This document shows, one piece after another, positions 22,601 to 33,286 of a stretch of 64,000 bases of DNA. The notes beneath the pieces were generated by a model. The model saw only the letters and a list, made by a program, of their open reading frames with translations, did not search any database and was not told the origin of the DNA. The stretch lies in assembly GCA_022925895.1 (NCBI GenBank), contig JAKSYS010000194.1:1-64000 (forward strand), given 5' to 3'. A program made the position numbers and the translations under genes. Positions within the stretch are counted from its first letter, which is position 1. Each line of letters opens with the position of its first letter. Source of the DNA: Fragilaria crotonensis. Taxonomy: Eukaryota; Bacillariophyta; Fragilariophyceae; Fragilariales; Fragilariaceae.

Positions 22601-23283
22601 AAAAGGATGGGAATTGACTTTCGGGCGAGGGCTTTCAACAGGTTACCTAAATGACGAGCTAAGCTCGCATAGGCGGCGGCACGAGCATTAGCAGTCATAC
22701 CTGAACCATTCTCACCCAGCGGAGGAATTGATGATCCTGATGACCCGTCCAAGTTATTCTTCCTGTTCGACGCCATTGATCTCAAACTCATCAATTGAGA
22801 ACTTTTCGGTTCCGCTTTTTGCACCAAGAGATCGCTTAACCTTGGGATACATCGGGTCAACGTTAGTATTTCCTCCACTCCCAGTTCACCGGCTATGTAC
22901 TCGCGAAGATCGTTTGGACCCATCACTTCCTTTAGTTTTTCATAAAGGGCGACGATAGGATGAGAAATAGCAGCATATTGTTTACTACGACTCTCGGCAG
23001 AGAAGGCCCCCGCAAGAAAAATGCCCCCTGATTGTTCCACTGGTCTCCGCATGGATTGGACGAAGGCACTCTTGCCAGAAGCTGCATTGCCATGAACGAG
23101 GATTGTCTCGGCTTTTTCATGCCCTCTTCCCCCTCGTGTTCGTACCCAAGCATCTCGCAGCACCTGCATTTCTTCGCGGTATAGCTGATAACTCGAAACA
23201 TCCAACTTGACAGCTTCGCTGCAGTGTGTCAGGGAGAGTCTCGAGTTCCTTCTAACACGACCTTCTGCAGCTGTCTCGTTCAT
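19630..23283 (-). CDS. Large STAND-type ATPase with TPR-like helical C-terminus
   Basis: An uninterrupted 1217-residue ORF from an ATG. The P-loop is VHGNAASGKSAF at residues 63-74 and Walker B is ILFLVEDLHLA at about 226-236, the arrangement of Orc1-like AAA/STAND ATPases. The region from about residue 550 to 1080 is long, helical and rich in Ala, Leu and Tyr pairs (for example RYAGLAMQML, AHEKYIEWNAWGKVRQLE), consistent with TPR-like superhelical repeats. A Ser/Arg-rich disordered tail follows. Similar ATPase-TPR cores occur fused to kinases or cyclases in many eukaryotic microbes and bacteria, but no such effector is seen here. A signalling scaffold or switch is plausible; the ligand and partner are unknown. 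Confidence 0.8.
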   Translation of the reverse strand: MNETAAEGRVRRNSRLSLTHCSEAVKLDVSSYQLYREEMQVLRDAWVRTRGGRGHEKAETILVHGNAASGKSAFVQSMRRPVEQSGGIFLAGAFSAESRSKQYAAISHPIVALYEKLKEVMGPNDLREYIAGELGVEEILTLTRCIPRLSDLLVQKAEPKSSQLMSLRSMASNRKNNLDGSSGSSIPPLGENGSGMTANARAAAYASLARHLGNLLKALARKSIPILFLVEDLHLATAPAVALFSSLINDRDISNILFVGTYAEDDTLFKETFFSDEYKANSMWTDLCLGAMSVHEVNQLVAAATDMPSTKTFDLASIVCKKAGGNIYLVTQFLELLQEQKLLLFSFKTNEWEWDIARIESETDVNDSVADIIVRRIHQLHESAQVLLKIASCLGLQFDLALVAVIIAHEDAVKVSLQDGAQSKPIFDSDTLILPSECVDSALEKDLEYLYDTGLVEHCSDGMSKFAHEKVQHASYALISAGPERDQLHLRIGRLLCELNEYDVSPKDWMVFAAVDQFNKVSECILFESDVMEVIHLNIAAAELAVNMSAFVVASAYLRAAVRLVERDGTDKFWKSDYRLCLRLYNDSAEMEQCTGKAENCLTSVNTIFKHAHNSNDMFRAYVVQIHVIASQGSLQDAIVLGLSVLKKLGVSIPDKPRRMQIIAETQKTKKMLKGRTDESLVSGLRLVDREHLMTLELLHLVSMYCHLLQERDLLSVVFLRSLQCSLQYGASEYTPCAFVNFGVILAASGEVDEGFRYAGLAMQMLDSVSDQSKAEVLFVLHAFLYHWKNPLRQSLDPLMKSYDIAMSTGSIEVALSSAGAYAVVYTCTGLPLSHVASDLRRYKQQSVDYSLDTVQTIMSPSLQFVLNLMGESRDDLILTGEAMNQDLLLQHATASGNRVAVRAVHRYRLLLATIFGDTRAALGIIASLPPDEATCRFEYVQEAFASALACTAHARADRGRKILRQAQTYVNVVLKWTKTGNVNCHDMLLLLEAEMMGIAPKYDVTKVRAAYDKAIASSSRSGYLHNAAIANEKAALFFADQGDTFWFYHYLEKAHEKYIEWNAWGKVRQLETRYPFLLQLDNDVASVRSGSLQGRTRFNHLSSSLHGRISSHSRRAGLMSTGRRSVTPRLEDVTSPSPDPTQYFDALDRHAGAQSPFQPVVSQDMGFRRRRSSLRSSLTMDKIDSDRNSSRSASASLSFNSDMFSSETDDEVDSFR

Positions 23284-26200
23284 GATCGGCTGTTGTGCAC
23301 TGTCGCAATTGGTAAAAGGAATGGAGTAGGACGGGGTTTATAGGTTGCCCAAAACGTTATGACCGACATTCGGAAGCGAGCACAGTCCCTATGTTTTGCG
23401 TATGTCCTCGGAGTACGAGCACGCATTCAGTCGTTGCTGTGTTCTTGTGACCACCGGTGACCAGTGATTTGTAATTTCGAACGCGGGGACACCTGCACCT
23501 GAGCCTGGGACATCCGGTCAGCCTCTATCTATAACCTCCAAGAGTATCGTACCTGCGGTACAAGTACCGGTACTTCGAAATTACATTGACTTTTTATTTC
23601 GTCGTCGGACAAACTATTTATACTTCACAAGATCATCAGAATAGGTTCCTTCCATCTTGTTTTTGTCAGTTGGTTTGGCACCGAACGCAAATTACGCTAT
23701 GAACATCTTTCACGCACAAGACCTCAAATTCGTACCCTCTACTAGTAGATTTTTGCTTTTTCTTCGGTTGGGGGTTGGGGGTGACCATTCGGATTTTTAA
23801 AATTGAAATGGGGCAAATCGTTCTTTTTCGTGCGTATCATTGCATAGAACACAATTCGCGGACTATCTCGAAGTTTCAACAGAATACCTTGGGAGATTAA
23901 TGTAGGGGAAAGTCCAAAAACACCGTTTAAGTTGCCAATTTGTAAAAAATCCAACGACGTGCTATTTGTGGCCGCACACCACTACCTGGTACTACAGTAC
24001 TAAGTACTATTTCAACATGATTTTAACACCTATGTTGTTTTGACTCGTAACAACCGCTAAACAAGTGTCTATCTTCAACTCCAGTACTTGAACTCTTTAA
24101 CATACATTTTTATTACTCTAGTGGAGTCTACTAGAGTAGAACAACTGTTGTCGACTGTTTTCCATAGACGGCTGTACCACACCAAAAATCAAATGATGCG
24201 AAGGCCACCTCATTGCCATCTTCCTTTTCTCGTCTATCAATTCATCACCAATAACTGTATCTCCAAACCATGAATGCCTTGAAACTTGAAAATCATTAAG
24301 CCTTTCCAGAGGTCATAATTTTGTTCACAGGGACTTCCTGACATGTTTTCACTGCATTGCAAGTCCTCTTCTTAGTAGTGTTTGCTTCTTTGCTCACATT
24401 AACACCAAAAGGCAAATTCTGGTATGCAGTCTTGTACCTGGATTATTCCTGTGCATTTGCTGGGGAGAAAGTGTATGCTGGGCAATGCATTTTGACATGT
24501 CATGAGATGTTCAGGAAACAAAATTCCTTGGAAGCTACTATGTCAAAAGATTGCTGAGCCAGAATTTGGGAGACATCATTTCCTGTTGGCACCATACTTG
24601 CTTTGTATGCAGTAGCTACTAGAATTTACGTCTTTGAAATGCCAAACAAATAAATGGACATTGAAAATAACAAACAGAAGAGTGCTCCATTGTGAAGTGT
24701 GGGGATGACACATGGTCACATGCTGGATGAAGAGCAAGCAATGGAGTGACACCCGGCCACAAGAATACAACTCAACAGCTTCATCATTAGCAGAAATAGG
24801 AAATCACCAGGTGTTGCAATATGAAGAAATGTCCTGCATGGACCTGTGGAGCCCATAACAAAAGATGACCACAGAAATTGCATTGATCCTTCTCGTCAAG
24901 AGACGAGGCACTGAACCTTTTGTGTAAGACGGCACTCCACTCTGGAAGCTTGGCATGCCCTTATGAGGACTGCACTCAGCACATGTATAGGAACAGGGAA
25001 TATGTGACATGATGTGACAGTGCAAGCATTTAGTGTCCACGGAAGGTGAACATTCACAGCATTCAGATTTCACATTTTTGGAACCTGTTTGATATAGTCA
25101 ATGAATAGTAGGGTATGATCTAGCAATGGAACCTCAAGTATGCATCAAAATGATGCTTGAAAATTTGTGCGGACCCAAATTAGTAACAAGCCATCAGCCC
25201 CACCAGGCATGGATTTGTCACCAAATCTCCATTCATAATGGTCATTCCAGAGCAGGAGTGGATATGACAAACTGCCCATTCTGATAGCATCTTTAATGGT
25301 GTATTCCATGGAAGGCAGGTTCCAAGAATTGCTTTTCCATGATGACTTGTCAATGCCATGCAGGCAAGCCCTCCTTTCGCTTGACATTATTAAAGCCTAT
25401 GAAGGGTGTGTGGCAAGAAGGAGGTCTGACTCTGATCCCAGTTGCTGACCACGCGTTCACAATGAAGTACAGTAACCCCTCTAGGCGCAGTATCACGTGC
25501 AGAAGTAACTTGTTTACAGCAATTGTTCTTTCGAGGAGGTCAAAACCTTGATCCTTGTGAATGGTGTCTTGAGAAACGCCTGTATCCCACAACCTTTTGA
25601 GAAAAAGTCCCAACATTCAATAATACAGAGTGCAATTGCATTTCCCCTTAATGAGGACAGCACCAGCCACCATCTTCCATAACTCGGAGATAGTACAGTA
25701 TTTACTTGTACCTGCCTGTTGGATGTACTCCGGATTTCCGGAGTTGAAAACGGTAAATCTTGTGGCTTGTGACGGTGTGGATTCGAGAAGCACCAGGCAT
25801 TTCTGACCGGAGAGAATTTCGCTGTCTTCATTCCAGTTTGTAACCGTCATTTGCCGGACCTTCAAACTGAAGTATTCTGAATTCTGAGCATATTGACGCA
25901 GTCCAGAACTACAAGTACCCGCTACTAGCATAAACATGGTATCTGGACGACCAAAATTACGAGAGTAGCTGGACAGATTTAGAAACCACTAATTTCACCA
26001 CATTCATACACAAAGATTGTGCATTTCAGTAACTAGAGAGTTGTCCTATGCCCTCAAACATATGGGGTTACTGTAGCTTGTTTGTGGTGAGCAGGTGGGA
26101 CAGTTCAAAAGATGCGGCAAGTTAAAATTTTGGAATATTTGGGGGAATGTAAAGTTTTGCTTCGTAATTTAATTGCACATTTTTGTATCATGTCGACAAA

Positions 26201-27648
26201 AGCAAAGAACAACAGTAGTGCTTCTTTGACACTGTTAGTACTTGTTAGTATGCCGGCAATCTAATGTCCGGTCAAATTTGCAGTCAAATAATAAGTTTAG
26301 CATTTCTGGCGGCCACTGCAAAGTCAACATGGTCAAACTCAATTTTGAACATTGAAGTGCGTTCACGTCGCAATTTTTTAATCCTACGGCACTTTCCATA
26401 TGTTTCATACAAAAAATTGCATGCTACTAATTTAATCGCATACAAAGCATGAGTTTCATTACGAACTTCGAAATTTTATTGCTGTCCATCTCAACACCAA
26501 TCCGAATGTATTCATCGCTGAATAGATAAATTTCAAGATGGCAGAATTGTGGGATAGGCCCTTGCTTTATATTCGTAACATCAAAAAAAACTTGTTCCAA
26601 CTTGACATTGACAAAAGGAACTCAATTTGCCACACTAGTGACTGAATTGTCCAGGTACTATGTTAAGAAAACGTCAAAATTAATAATTTAGATTTATCAT
26701 ATCTTTATCAATACATGTCGGGTCCTCAGTCCTCACTTTGAATAGCTGAAACGAAAGCCCTTCATGAGATCTATAAATGGCTGCCGTTAGATGCAGGTTA
26801 ATCACTGTGTCAACATGGCGATTCTTTTTTGTCGTCCCGGTATGCTATGTTTATGCTTGTACCTGGTACTTGTACCTTAGACCGTAACCAACAGTATTGC
26901 TAATCGCAAGTGTGAGTATCGACCTTGTATGCATATGCTCAAGTCTCAAGTTCGTGTTTGCGATGACATTCGGAATGTGATACTAAAGTAGTTGTACTCC
27001 GTAAATGACACATTATATACAGGATATTCGGTTCACGATCTGGTGAACGGCATGACAGCGTTTCGAGATCTCAAGATGTCTGAATGTCTGAACTATCACG
27101 ATTTGCTGGTAGTATTGGTGAGACTGCTGAAGTCACTGCGCTTATGTAATGTACTTACTGCAGCACGGAATGAAATACAATACTATACTGCACATCTATA
27201 TGTTAAAAGCATTGGACTGTACGTAGCGCCGGTACTCATCGAGGGTAGTTTCACTGTGTGAGTATCATAAGTACAATATGACGTACCAGTACCGCTACTG
27301 ACCTCTGGAGACATCTGAATCTTCATTGGATTATGAACCAATCAGAAGCTTTCACGAGTGCTAGGTAAAAAACGAACAAGGAAGACAGTTCGTGTCTCCC
27401 GGTCGATTTATGATTTATACACTCAACCCATGGTCTCACAGAAAATCGTATCTGGTACTGAGAGGCAGTGTAGCAGGTACGTGGAGCCGACCAGTCGTAA
27501 AATTAAAACCCCGTTGGGCTTATTTTGCATTCACGAGGACATCCTTCGACATATTGGCGCAGTCATAATTTTGCTCTCGAGCCTTTGACTTCCCCCACTT
27601 TGCCTCGGGCATCCAAGTTGCTCATCCTCCAAATCCAAACGAGTCACC
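23284..27648. other. Gene-poor 4.4-kb region with possible decayed repeats
   Basis: The first 300 bp carries GTAC words (gtacctgcggtacaagtaccggtac at 23551-23575) upstream of the STAND gene. From 24300 to 25950 the minus strand has several short ORFs in a row with Cys/His pairs (CCECSPSVDTKCLHCH at about 25050-25073) and segments such as HKDQGFDLLERT. They suggest a degraded coding element that I cannot name. 25950-26850 is AT-rich with no signal. 26855-27300 is again GTAC-rich, ahead of the next gene. Confidence 0.35.
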
Positions 27649-28980
27649 ATGTCACGCCTTGGAGGAGGAACGTACAAGCAGTCATACCTGATCTCAGGTG
27701 GCTCGACAGCGAGCCAAACTCAGGTAATTGAACAATCGAAGTCGCCACCGAGCTCAGGTCGGCACCCTTCTCTGTTTCTACCCAATGTAGTTCGATCCGA
27801 ATCTCCACCGACTCCTCCGGCTCCGATGTTTCGAAGAGTCAATGGCGCAGAAACGGGAAGCGGTTCGCTGCTGCCGGATTTCTCCAGCCTAGCTGCGTCG
27901 AAAAGTCGGATCCGAACATTGTCGGACATGAACCGCAATACCGAATGTGACTCTCCTTCCGACGGAGGCCTTCGACGACGAAGCACCTTTAACCTGGACG
28001 ATGATTCGACTGACTCAGCAGAGCGAAGACACTCAATGTCCAGTGTTACCTATCCCTTCAGCGGTAGAGCTCACACTGGCAGCCCTACTCCTAACATGCT
28101 TGGTATGGGATACTCCAAGGGCTTCACAATAAGCCTGGTATTTCAGCTCATCGTCATCATCGCCGTTGTCTACTTGGTTTACGACGCGCACTTTAAGGTA
28201 CAAGAAGCTGCGGGTCGTCTTGAACACTACAAACACGAAGAAGCTGTTCTTATTCACCAAATGGATCGCATTGAAGACCGTGCAACGCAGCTTCAGGATC
28301 AGCTCAAGAAACTTCGTGAAGAGCACAACAGCGGAGAAGGTTTAGAAGTGACCAAGGCGCAAACTGAAGACATCCACAATGAAATACATCAGTGGAAACG
28401 AGAATACTTTGAAGTCAACAAAGAAGTTCATGCGCTTCAAGACTTCATGCAAGAGGATGCGCGAAAGGAACTTCAACGGAGATACGGGAAAGATGCCGTT
28501 CACGTGAACCTTGATCTAGATCTTGGAAAGGAACCAGTTTCTCAAATATCCATTGAACTGTTTGAAGAAGCCCCTCACGCGTCATGGGCCTTCGTGCAAC
28601 AGATTGAAAATGGAGACTGGTCATCGGCATCGTTCATCTGGCACCCTGCCCATATGGTTCTGGCTAGTCCAACAAAGGCGTCGTCAGTGAAGCTCGAGTT
28701 CGTTGAAAAATCTTACCATCATCATGAAGCATGGACTATTGGTCTCACAAAGTCGCATAACGGTGGCTACAACCTCTATGTGAATCTTCAGGAGAACTCA
28801 CACGTCCATGAAGGTGATGTTTGCCTTGGTAAGGTTATTGGAGGATTCGATACCCTACAGAAACTCATGCACCGCGAGACAGTGGCAAAGACGCCTGGTG
28901 GTGAAAAGGCCTATTTGGAGCCACCTGTGGCCATCACTCAGTTTTCAATAACGACTGGCCAGCGTCGTCGAAGACACTGA
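27649..28980 (+). CDS. Type II membrane protein with coiled coil and cyclophilin-like domain
   Basis: 443 residues in one ORF. Residues 1-155 are Ser/Pro/Arg-rich and probably cytosolic. A single membrane segment lies at 159-180 (ISLVFQLIVIIAVVYLVY). Residues 183-275 form a heptad-rich coiled coil (RIEDRATQLQDQLKKLREEH). Residues about 285-440 resemble a cyclophilin fold (VSQISIELFEEAPHASWAFV, GGYNLYVNLQENSHVHEGD, GKVIGGFDTLQKL). The usual catalytic Arg-Phe-His pattern of active prolyl isomerases is not evident, so activity is doubtful. The topology suggests a Golgi or ER protein with a lumenal domain. No signal peptide precedes the anchor. Confidence 0.7.
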   Translation: MSRLGGGTYKQSYLISGGSTASQTQVIEQSKSPPSSGRHPSLFLPNVVRSESPPTPPAPMFRRVNGAETGSGSLLPDFSSLAASKSRIRTLSDMNRNTECDSPSDGGLRRRSTFNLDDDSTDSAERRHSMSSVTYPFSGRAHTGSPTPNMLGMGYSKGFTISLVFQLIVIIAVVYLVYDAHFKVQEAAGRLEHYKHEEAVLIHQMDRIEDRATQLQDQLKKLREEHNSGEGLEVTKAQTEDIHNEIHQWKREYFEVNKEVHALQDFMQEDARKELQRRYGKDAVHVNLDLDLGKEPVSQISIELFEEAPHASWAFVQQIENGDWSSASFIWHPAHMVLASPTKASSVKLEFVEKSYHHHEAWTIGLTKSHNGGYNLYVNLQENSHVHEGDVCLGKVIGGFDTLQKLMHRETVAKTPGGEKAYLEPPVAITQFSITTGQRRRRH

Positions 28981-31900
28981 GTAGTGAATGACTTCCGTGC
29001 TTGTTGGTCACTGGAGTTATGCACCTCTCGACCGTCCTACCGGCCTTCGCTTTTATCTTCGCTTAAAATTGATACGCGACACCATGCCGACCGGACGTTT
29101 TGCGGTAACGTGTTCGTTTATTCTAGCTATAAGTTCGGCAGCCCCTCTACTAGACACCATCCTAGAAAAGATAGTTGTTATAGATCTGTTGATTTTCCCT
29201 AAGCCTTAACGTGTGAGGTGTTATGTAATGGCTTCCGTTATTGCATCTCTCTCGTCGATACCACACAATCTCGTCTGAAGAGCAAGGGCGCTGAACTCAA
29301 ATGAATCCGCTATGTAGGCAACTCGAGCAAAACCCAGAATTCCTGTCTAGAGGTGACTAAACGACCCACTCGGCTACCTGCAACCTATGCAAACGACCAT
29401 CATAATGGATGCGGGAAGCGACGGCTCGAGATGTAGTTGAAGCATTGTCACATTCCACACATCTGTACGGTATATCGCATACAGTATGATCACCTTGAAG
29501 ATTAGTCGTGGATTTAAACGCAAGGATCGGAGAATACTGGTACCAGGTACTGGTACTGAATTCCTACTGGGATTGTATACCTGGACCCATGATTTGTAAT
29601 GCATATAATGTTGCATGTTTCACAGGTATGATACAGCTCGCAGTTACTCCTCACACTGTTCGAGAGTACCGGTACTGTACGTATTCGAGGGAGGTACACG
29701 TATGAGACACGACATACATATGCTTCTCAGCTAGCGCAGTCCAATACTATTCGCACCAGGTTATGTCCTACTATGGTGGGCTCAATCTCAAGGGAATAAA
29801 TCTTGACCATCCCGATGGTCATGCGTATGCTCGCCAATGTCCAAGTCCTGCGAAAATTCATTGTTCTCGTCGGTCCAAAGTCTCAAGGTGACCCAGAAAA
29901 GCGGTGAAACATTTATTACGCGACCGCAACTTTCAATCACGGATGATGATATATGTAAGTAAGCAATTCTAAATCTCCCTTCAAGTTTTCTTAGAATCAA
30001 ACAGACGGGACCATAAATGGAATAAAGGCCTCTACTTGTTGTTTCCGATTGTGAAACAAGAAAATCACACTGTGTTCAAGTTCTTGTTACATCGTTACTG
30101 TTACAGCCCTACTATAATCGTACCTTCATAATTTAAAATGTTGCGATTTTTACTGTGACACTAATGCACAGTAACGGTAACTATGACCCGTTACGACCAG
30201 CATTAACCATTAAACCATTACTGGTCTAATCAGGGCTGTTTTTTATAGGCGGGCGCCTAAATCACCTAAATTAGCTTAATTTAGGTGCCTCGTCAAGGCT
30301 TATTCTAAGCTTTATTAAGTCGGGTATAGATGGTACGTAAATTTACGAGCGAAGGGAAGAATTGCTCTACAAGGTTAAGTAAAATAAGCTGGATGCATCC
30401 CTGTTGAAGTGTGTCGATAATCGATAAACAATCTTGAGGCATTGGAGCCACAATGGAAGCAGGCAATGAATACAAACGTATCTTGATAAGGCACAACAAC
30501 TGTACTAAATCCACAGAACCGATCGGATGGTCGGTCTGTCTGTCCATACACTTAATTTAGGCGTGGTCGTAATTCTTAACTTAGGTGATGAAGGAGGGAA
30601 CCCGGCTTATCGCCAAAAACAAACAGCCCTGCTGGTAATTGATTTAAAAGAGGTTTAGGTTTCAACGTACTTGGAGTAGTACTGGAAGATGTTAAATCTA
30701 CTACTACCGGTAGTAAAAATTGATGGTGCCACATGGTTGAATTGGAGATAAACTCCAATTTTGTCATTAACAAGAAGATGGCTTCAAAGAATTTTGTCAT
30801 TTCACTGCTGTTGTTTTATTCAGCTCCATTTTCATGAAATCTGTGTTGCTCAGATTGACCGTATCAAGAAGAGAAATAAGTTCTTGCAAGAAGAGTGGCC
30901 ATGACAGGGACACATTGGGTTTTGCTAGTCCTCAAACGGTGATATCCCAATAAATACTAGCTTATTCATATGTTTTGATGGTACCACTGTCAACAACAAG
31001 CTTGCCCTGCAAGGATCTGGTATTCTCTGGTCTCACATCTCTCCTTGTTGGTAGTATTTGTGTGTAGGAGGTATGAGAAGAAATCTATGTTTTGGAGAGA
31101 ACTACTGCGCCTTGCTGGAGGGCAACAAAGAATGATGTGTTTCCATACTTCTCTTGTGGTGCTTTTGGTTTGGTCAGCTCCAATTTAGTCAGTTCAGCAT
31201 TGGTGAGGCTGACCATATCAATGAGCAGCTTTGGAGGGAACATCACAAGGAAAAAATCCAGAGACTGGCAACATATCATTCATTGCTGCAGTGTTTGAAT
31301 CAGAACTGCAGATGCAATTGTATTTGTCTGTAGGCAATATGGCACAATTCCATTTAGAGCTACTTCTTTCAAATCTTGTTGGCTGCGCTGATGTACTTGG
31401 GCTTGTGGTTCTGTTGACTCAATGGGTGCGGCAACTGGGGATCCACCACCACTCTCTGTCTCCTCTTCATTGGGAATGTGGTGCATTGCAAACATTTCTC
31501 CTGCATTGATGAATTGCTTTCAAGTTGCTGCTCGTAAACAAGCAAGGAAAACAATGTTTCATTCTTTATTGCACCACAGAGGCAGGAGAACCTCGTATGT
31601 TTTGTATTCTGTACCTAGCTAACCCGAATCATTTACACATCTGCTATCTTAACTTACAAGAATTATGGATATGTTGATGTGAAGTGGATCATAGTGTTGG
31701 ACATGCTCTTCATTTGAATACTTTTGTGATTGATCAAACGTTTGACAACAAAGAATACTGCATACAAGTCATAACAGATGCCATGTTTGTTGACCGCACT
31801 GCAAAGCCTCAATTCACAAAGAAAGGCTGGAGTGTTCCCACTTGTGCATCATTTCCCTGATCAATGTGAAAGTTTAAGTTGTCCAAGAGGCGGTGCGGTT

Positions 31901-32668
31901 AGCTATGAGCGACTCCATCATATGAATAGATTATGTATGGAGAATTTATGATTGCAAAGGTAATCCCAGCGCCAGTGCATATTGATTCAAAAGATCCTGA
32001 GTTTTGGTACAGTAGTAGATACGATGATGCAATATCAGTTACCACCCTACTTTGTGAGACACAATGCGCTTGACTGTACTTACCTTCATGATTTAAAGGT
32101 GGGATGTGGCCGCAACAACATGCTGAAGCTGTCATGAACTGCCTTCTGTATCAAGCATCCATCCTCGATGTAGACGGCAGACTTTCTTTGAATATTGCTC
32201 TCGTGAGTGTTAAGACTTGGCAGCATGTTTTGAAATGCCACGCAGTACGGCGGTACTCGCGACGAGGGTAACGGGGTTGCCCACCTTTCTCTTTGCAGCG
32301 ATACCCGACCCGGCCGTCTGTTCGTTGTGGCGCTTCATGACGCCAAGGCTCATGTTGACTTGCTGCATCTCTCCACTGTGTATGAAGTCTTGCGAGCTGC
32401 TCCAAATGTATTAGCATGATATGGGTCTATAAGCAAAACAAATTGTGTTTTAAGGTGCAGAAAATCGTTACTATGCTGCCTTTAGCGACGGAATAACATG
32501 TGCGGGGTTTAAAGGTAATGCGCTAGGTTCGTTCGATATGCTTCTCCACTTCGATGCGGCGACAGGTCGCCCGACCCCAGCAGTGAACCACCACGCAGCA
32601 TGCGACTGAATAGTTCGTAGTCGATCATCATTTCCTTGTCTTCAACGTCAATAATCGATTTTCGAAAT
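28981..32668. other. Gene-poor region containing a MITE candidate
   Basis: 3.7 kb without a recognisable gene. GTAC words occur at 29540-29565 and 29665-29700. An inverted-repeat element lies at 30231-30631 (separate entry). The stretch 30820-31520 has unassigned short ORFs. At 31170-31225 a motif (cagctccaatttagtcagttc) resembles sequence near 30820, so a diverged repeat is possible. Confidence 0.3.
30231..30631. mobile_element. Candidate hAT-like MITE, about 400 bp
   Basis: The ends are inverted: the left end begins cagggctgttttttata and the right end, read on the minus strand, begins cagggctgtttgttttt; the first eight bases are identical. CAGGG ends are common in hAT elements. Near the left end is a perfect palindrome, cacctaaatta-gct-taatttaggtg (30263-30287), and a related cttaatttaggcg lies near 30550 close to the right end. 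The flanks read ctggtctaat on the left and ctggtaatt on the right, an imperfect match to an 8-bp target duplication. No transposase is encoded. Confidence 0.45.
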
Positions 32669-33286
32669 CTAAGGCTTGATCTGGACTATTGCTTCCACCT
32701 CCACCGACATATCGAGCGGCAGTGTACTCGTTCCAATCGCACTCCGTGCATGATACCCAACGGGCTTTCCGAAGACCTCCATTAAGACATCGGAGCATCC
32801 ATCCACCACCAAATGTTGGCTTTTAAAGTCAACTGTTGAGTTCACAATTCCAAAAACCTGCGAAAACACCATGGTGGTGAGACGTCAACACGCATAGTCA
32901 TGCATGCATTCATTATCCGTCGGACCACGCACCTTGACGATTTGCTCTACACGATCCAAGTCTCCAAGTTGTTGCTTCATCGTTGAAATCAAATTTAGAC
33001 CAACCTGCCTTGCGGCCTTGTAGCCATGCTCAATACTCTCTCCGTCAGATTCTGGCCCGATTCTTCCCGTCATGAGAGTTCCATCCGACATTACAGGAAG
33101 GTGGCCCGAAATGTAGAGCATGTTATTGTTAGCATGACACACGATGTTGTAGTTGGCCTTGGGAGATGGCGCTGGAGGCAACTCGATACCAAGCTCTTCG
33201 AGACGCTTCTCAACGTGCACCAATCTCCTCGTACCGAGGGATCTGTGGATAGCGCGGGCAGCTGCCGACGTCCTAGTGGTAAGCAT
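32669..33286 (-). CDS. RIDA: RidA/YjgF/UK114 family protein
   Basis: Exon 1 is 33286-32933 and exon 2 is 32857-32669. The 75-bp intron (gtgcgtgg to tttcgcag) joins QIVK-VFGIVNST in frame and gives 180 residues. The core SGHLPVMSDGTLMTGRIG, the VNSTVDFKSQHLVVDGCSDVLMEVF region and the C-terminal HARSAIGTSTLPLDMSVEVEAI match the family. They include the Arg of ARS, which binds the substrate carboxylate in RidA enzymes that hydrolyse reactive enamine/imine intermediates of amino-acid metabolism. An N-terminal extension of about 30 residues (LTTRTSAAARAIHRSLGTRR) is Arg/Ser-rich without acids, so a mitochondrial presequence is plausible. Confidence 0.88.

Noticed and set aside
30820-31520. Leucine-rich-repeat gene fragment
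   Set aside because: Two stretches share a short motif, but no frame is open across them and the similarity is too brief.
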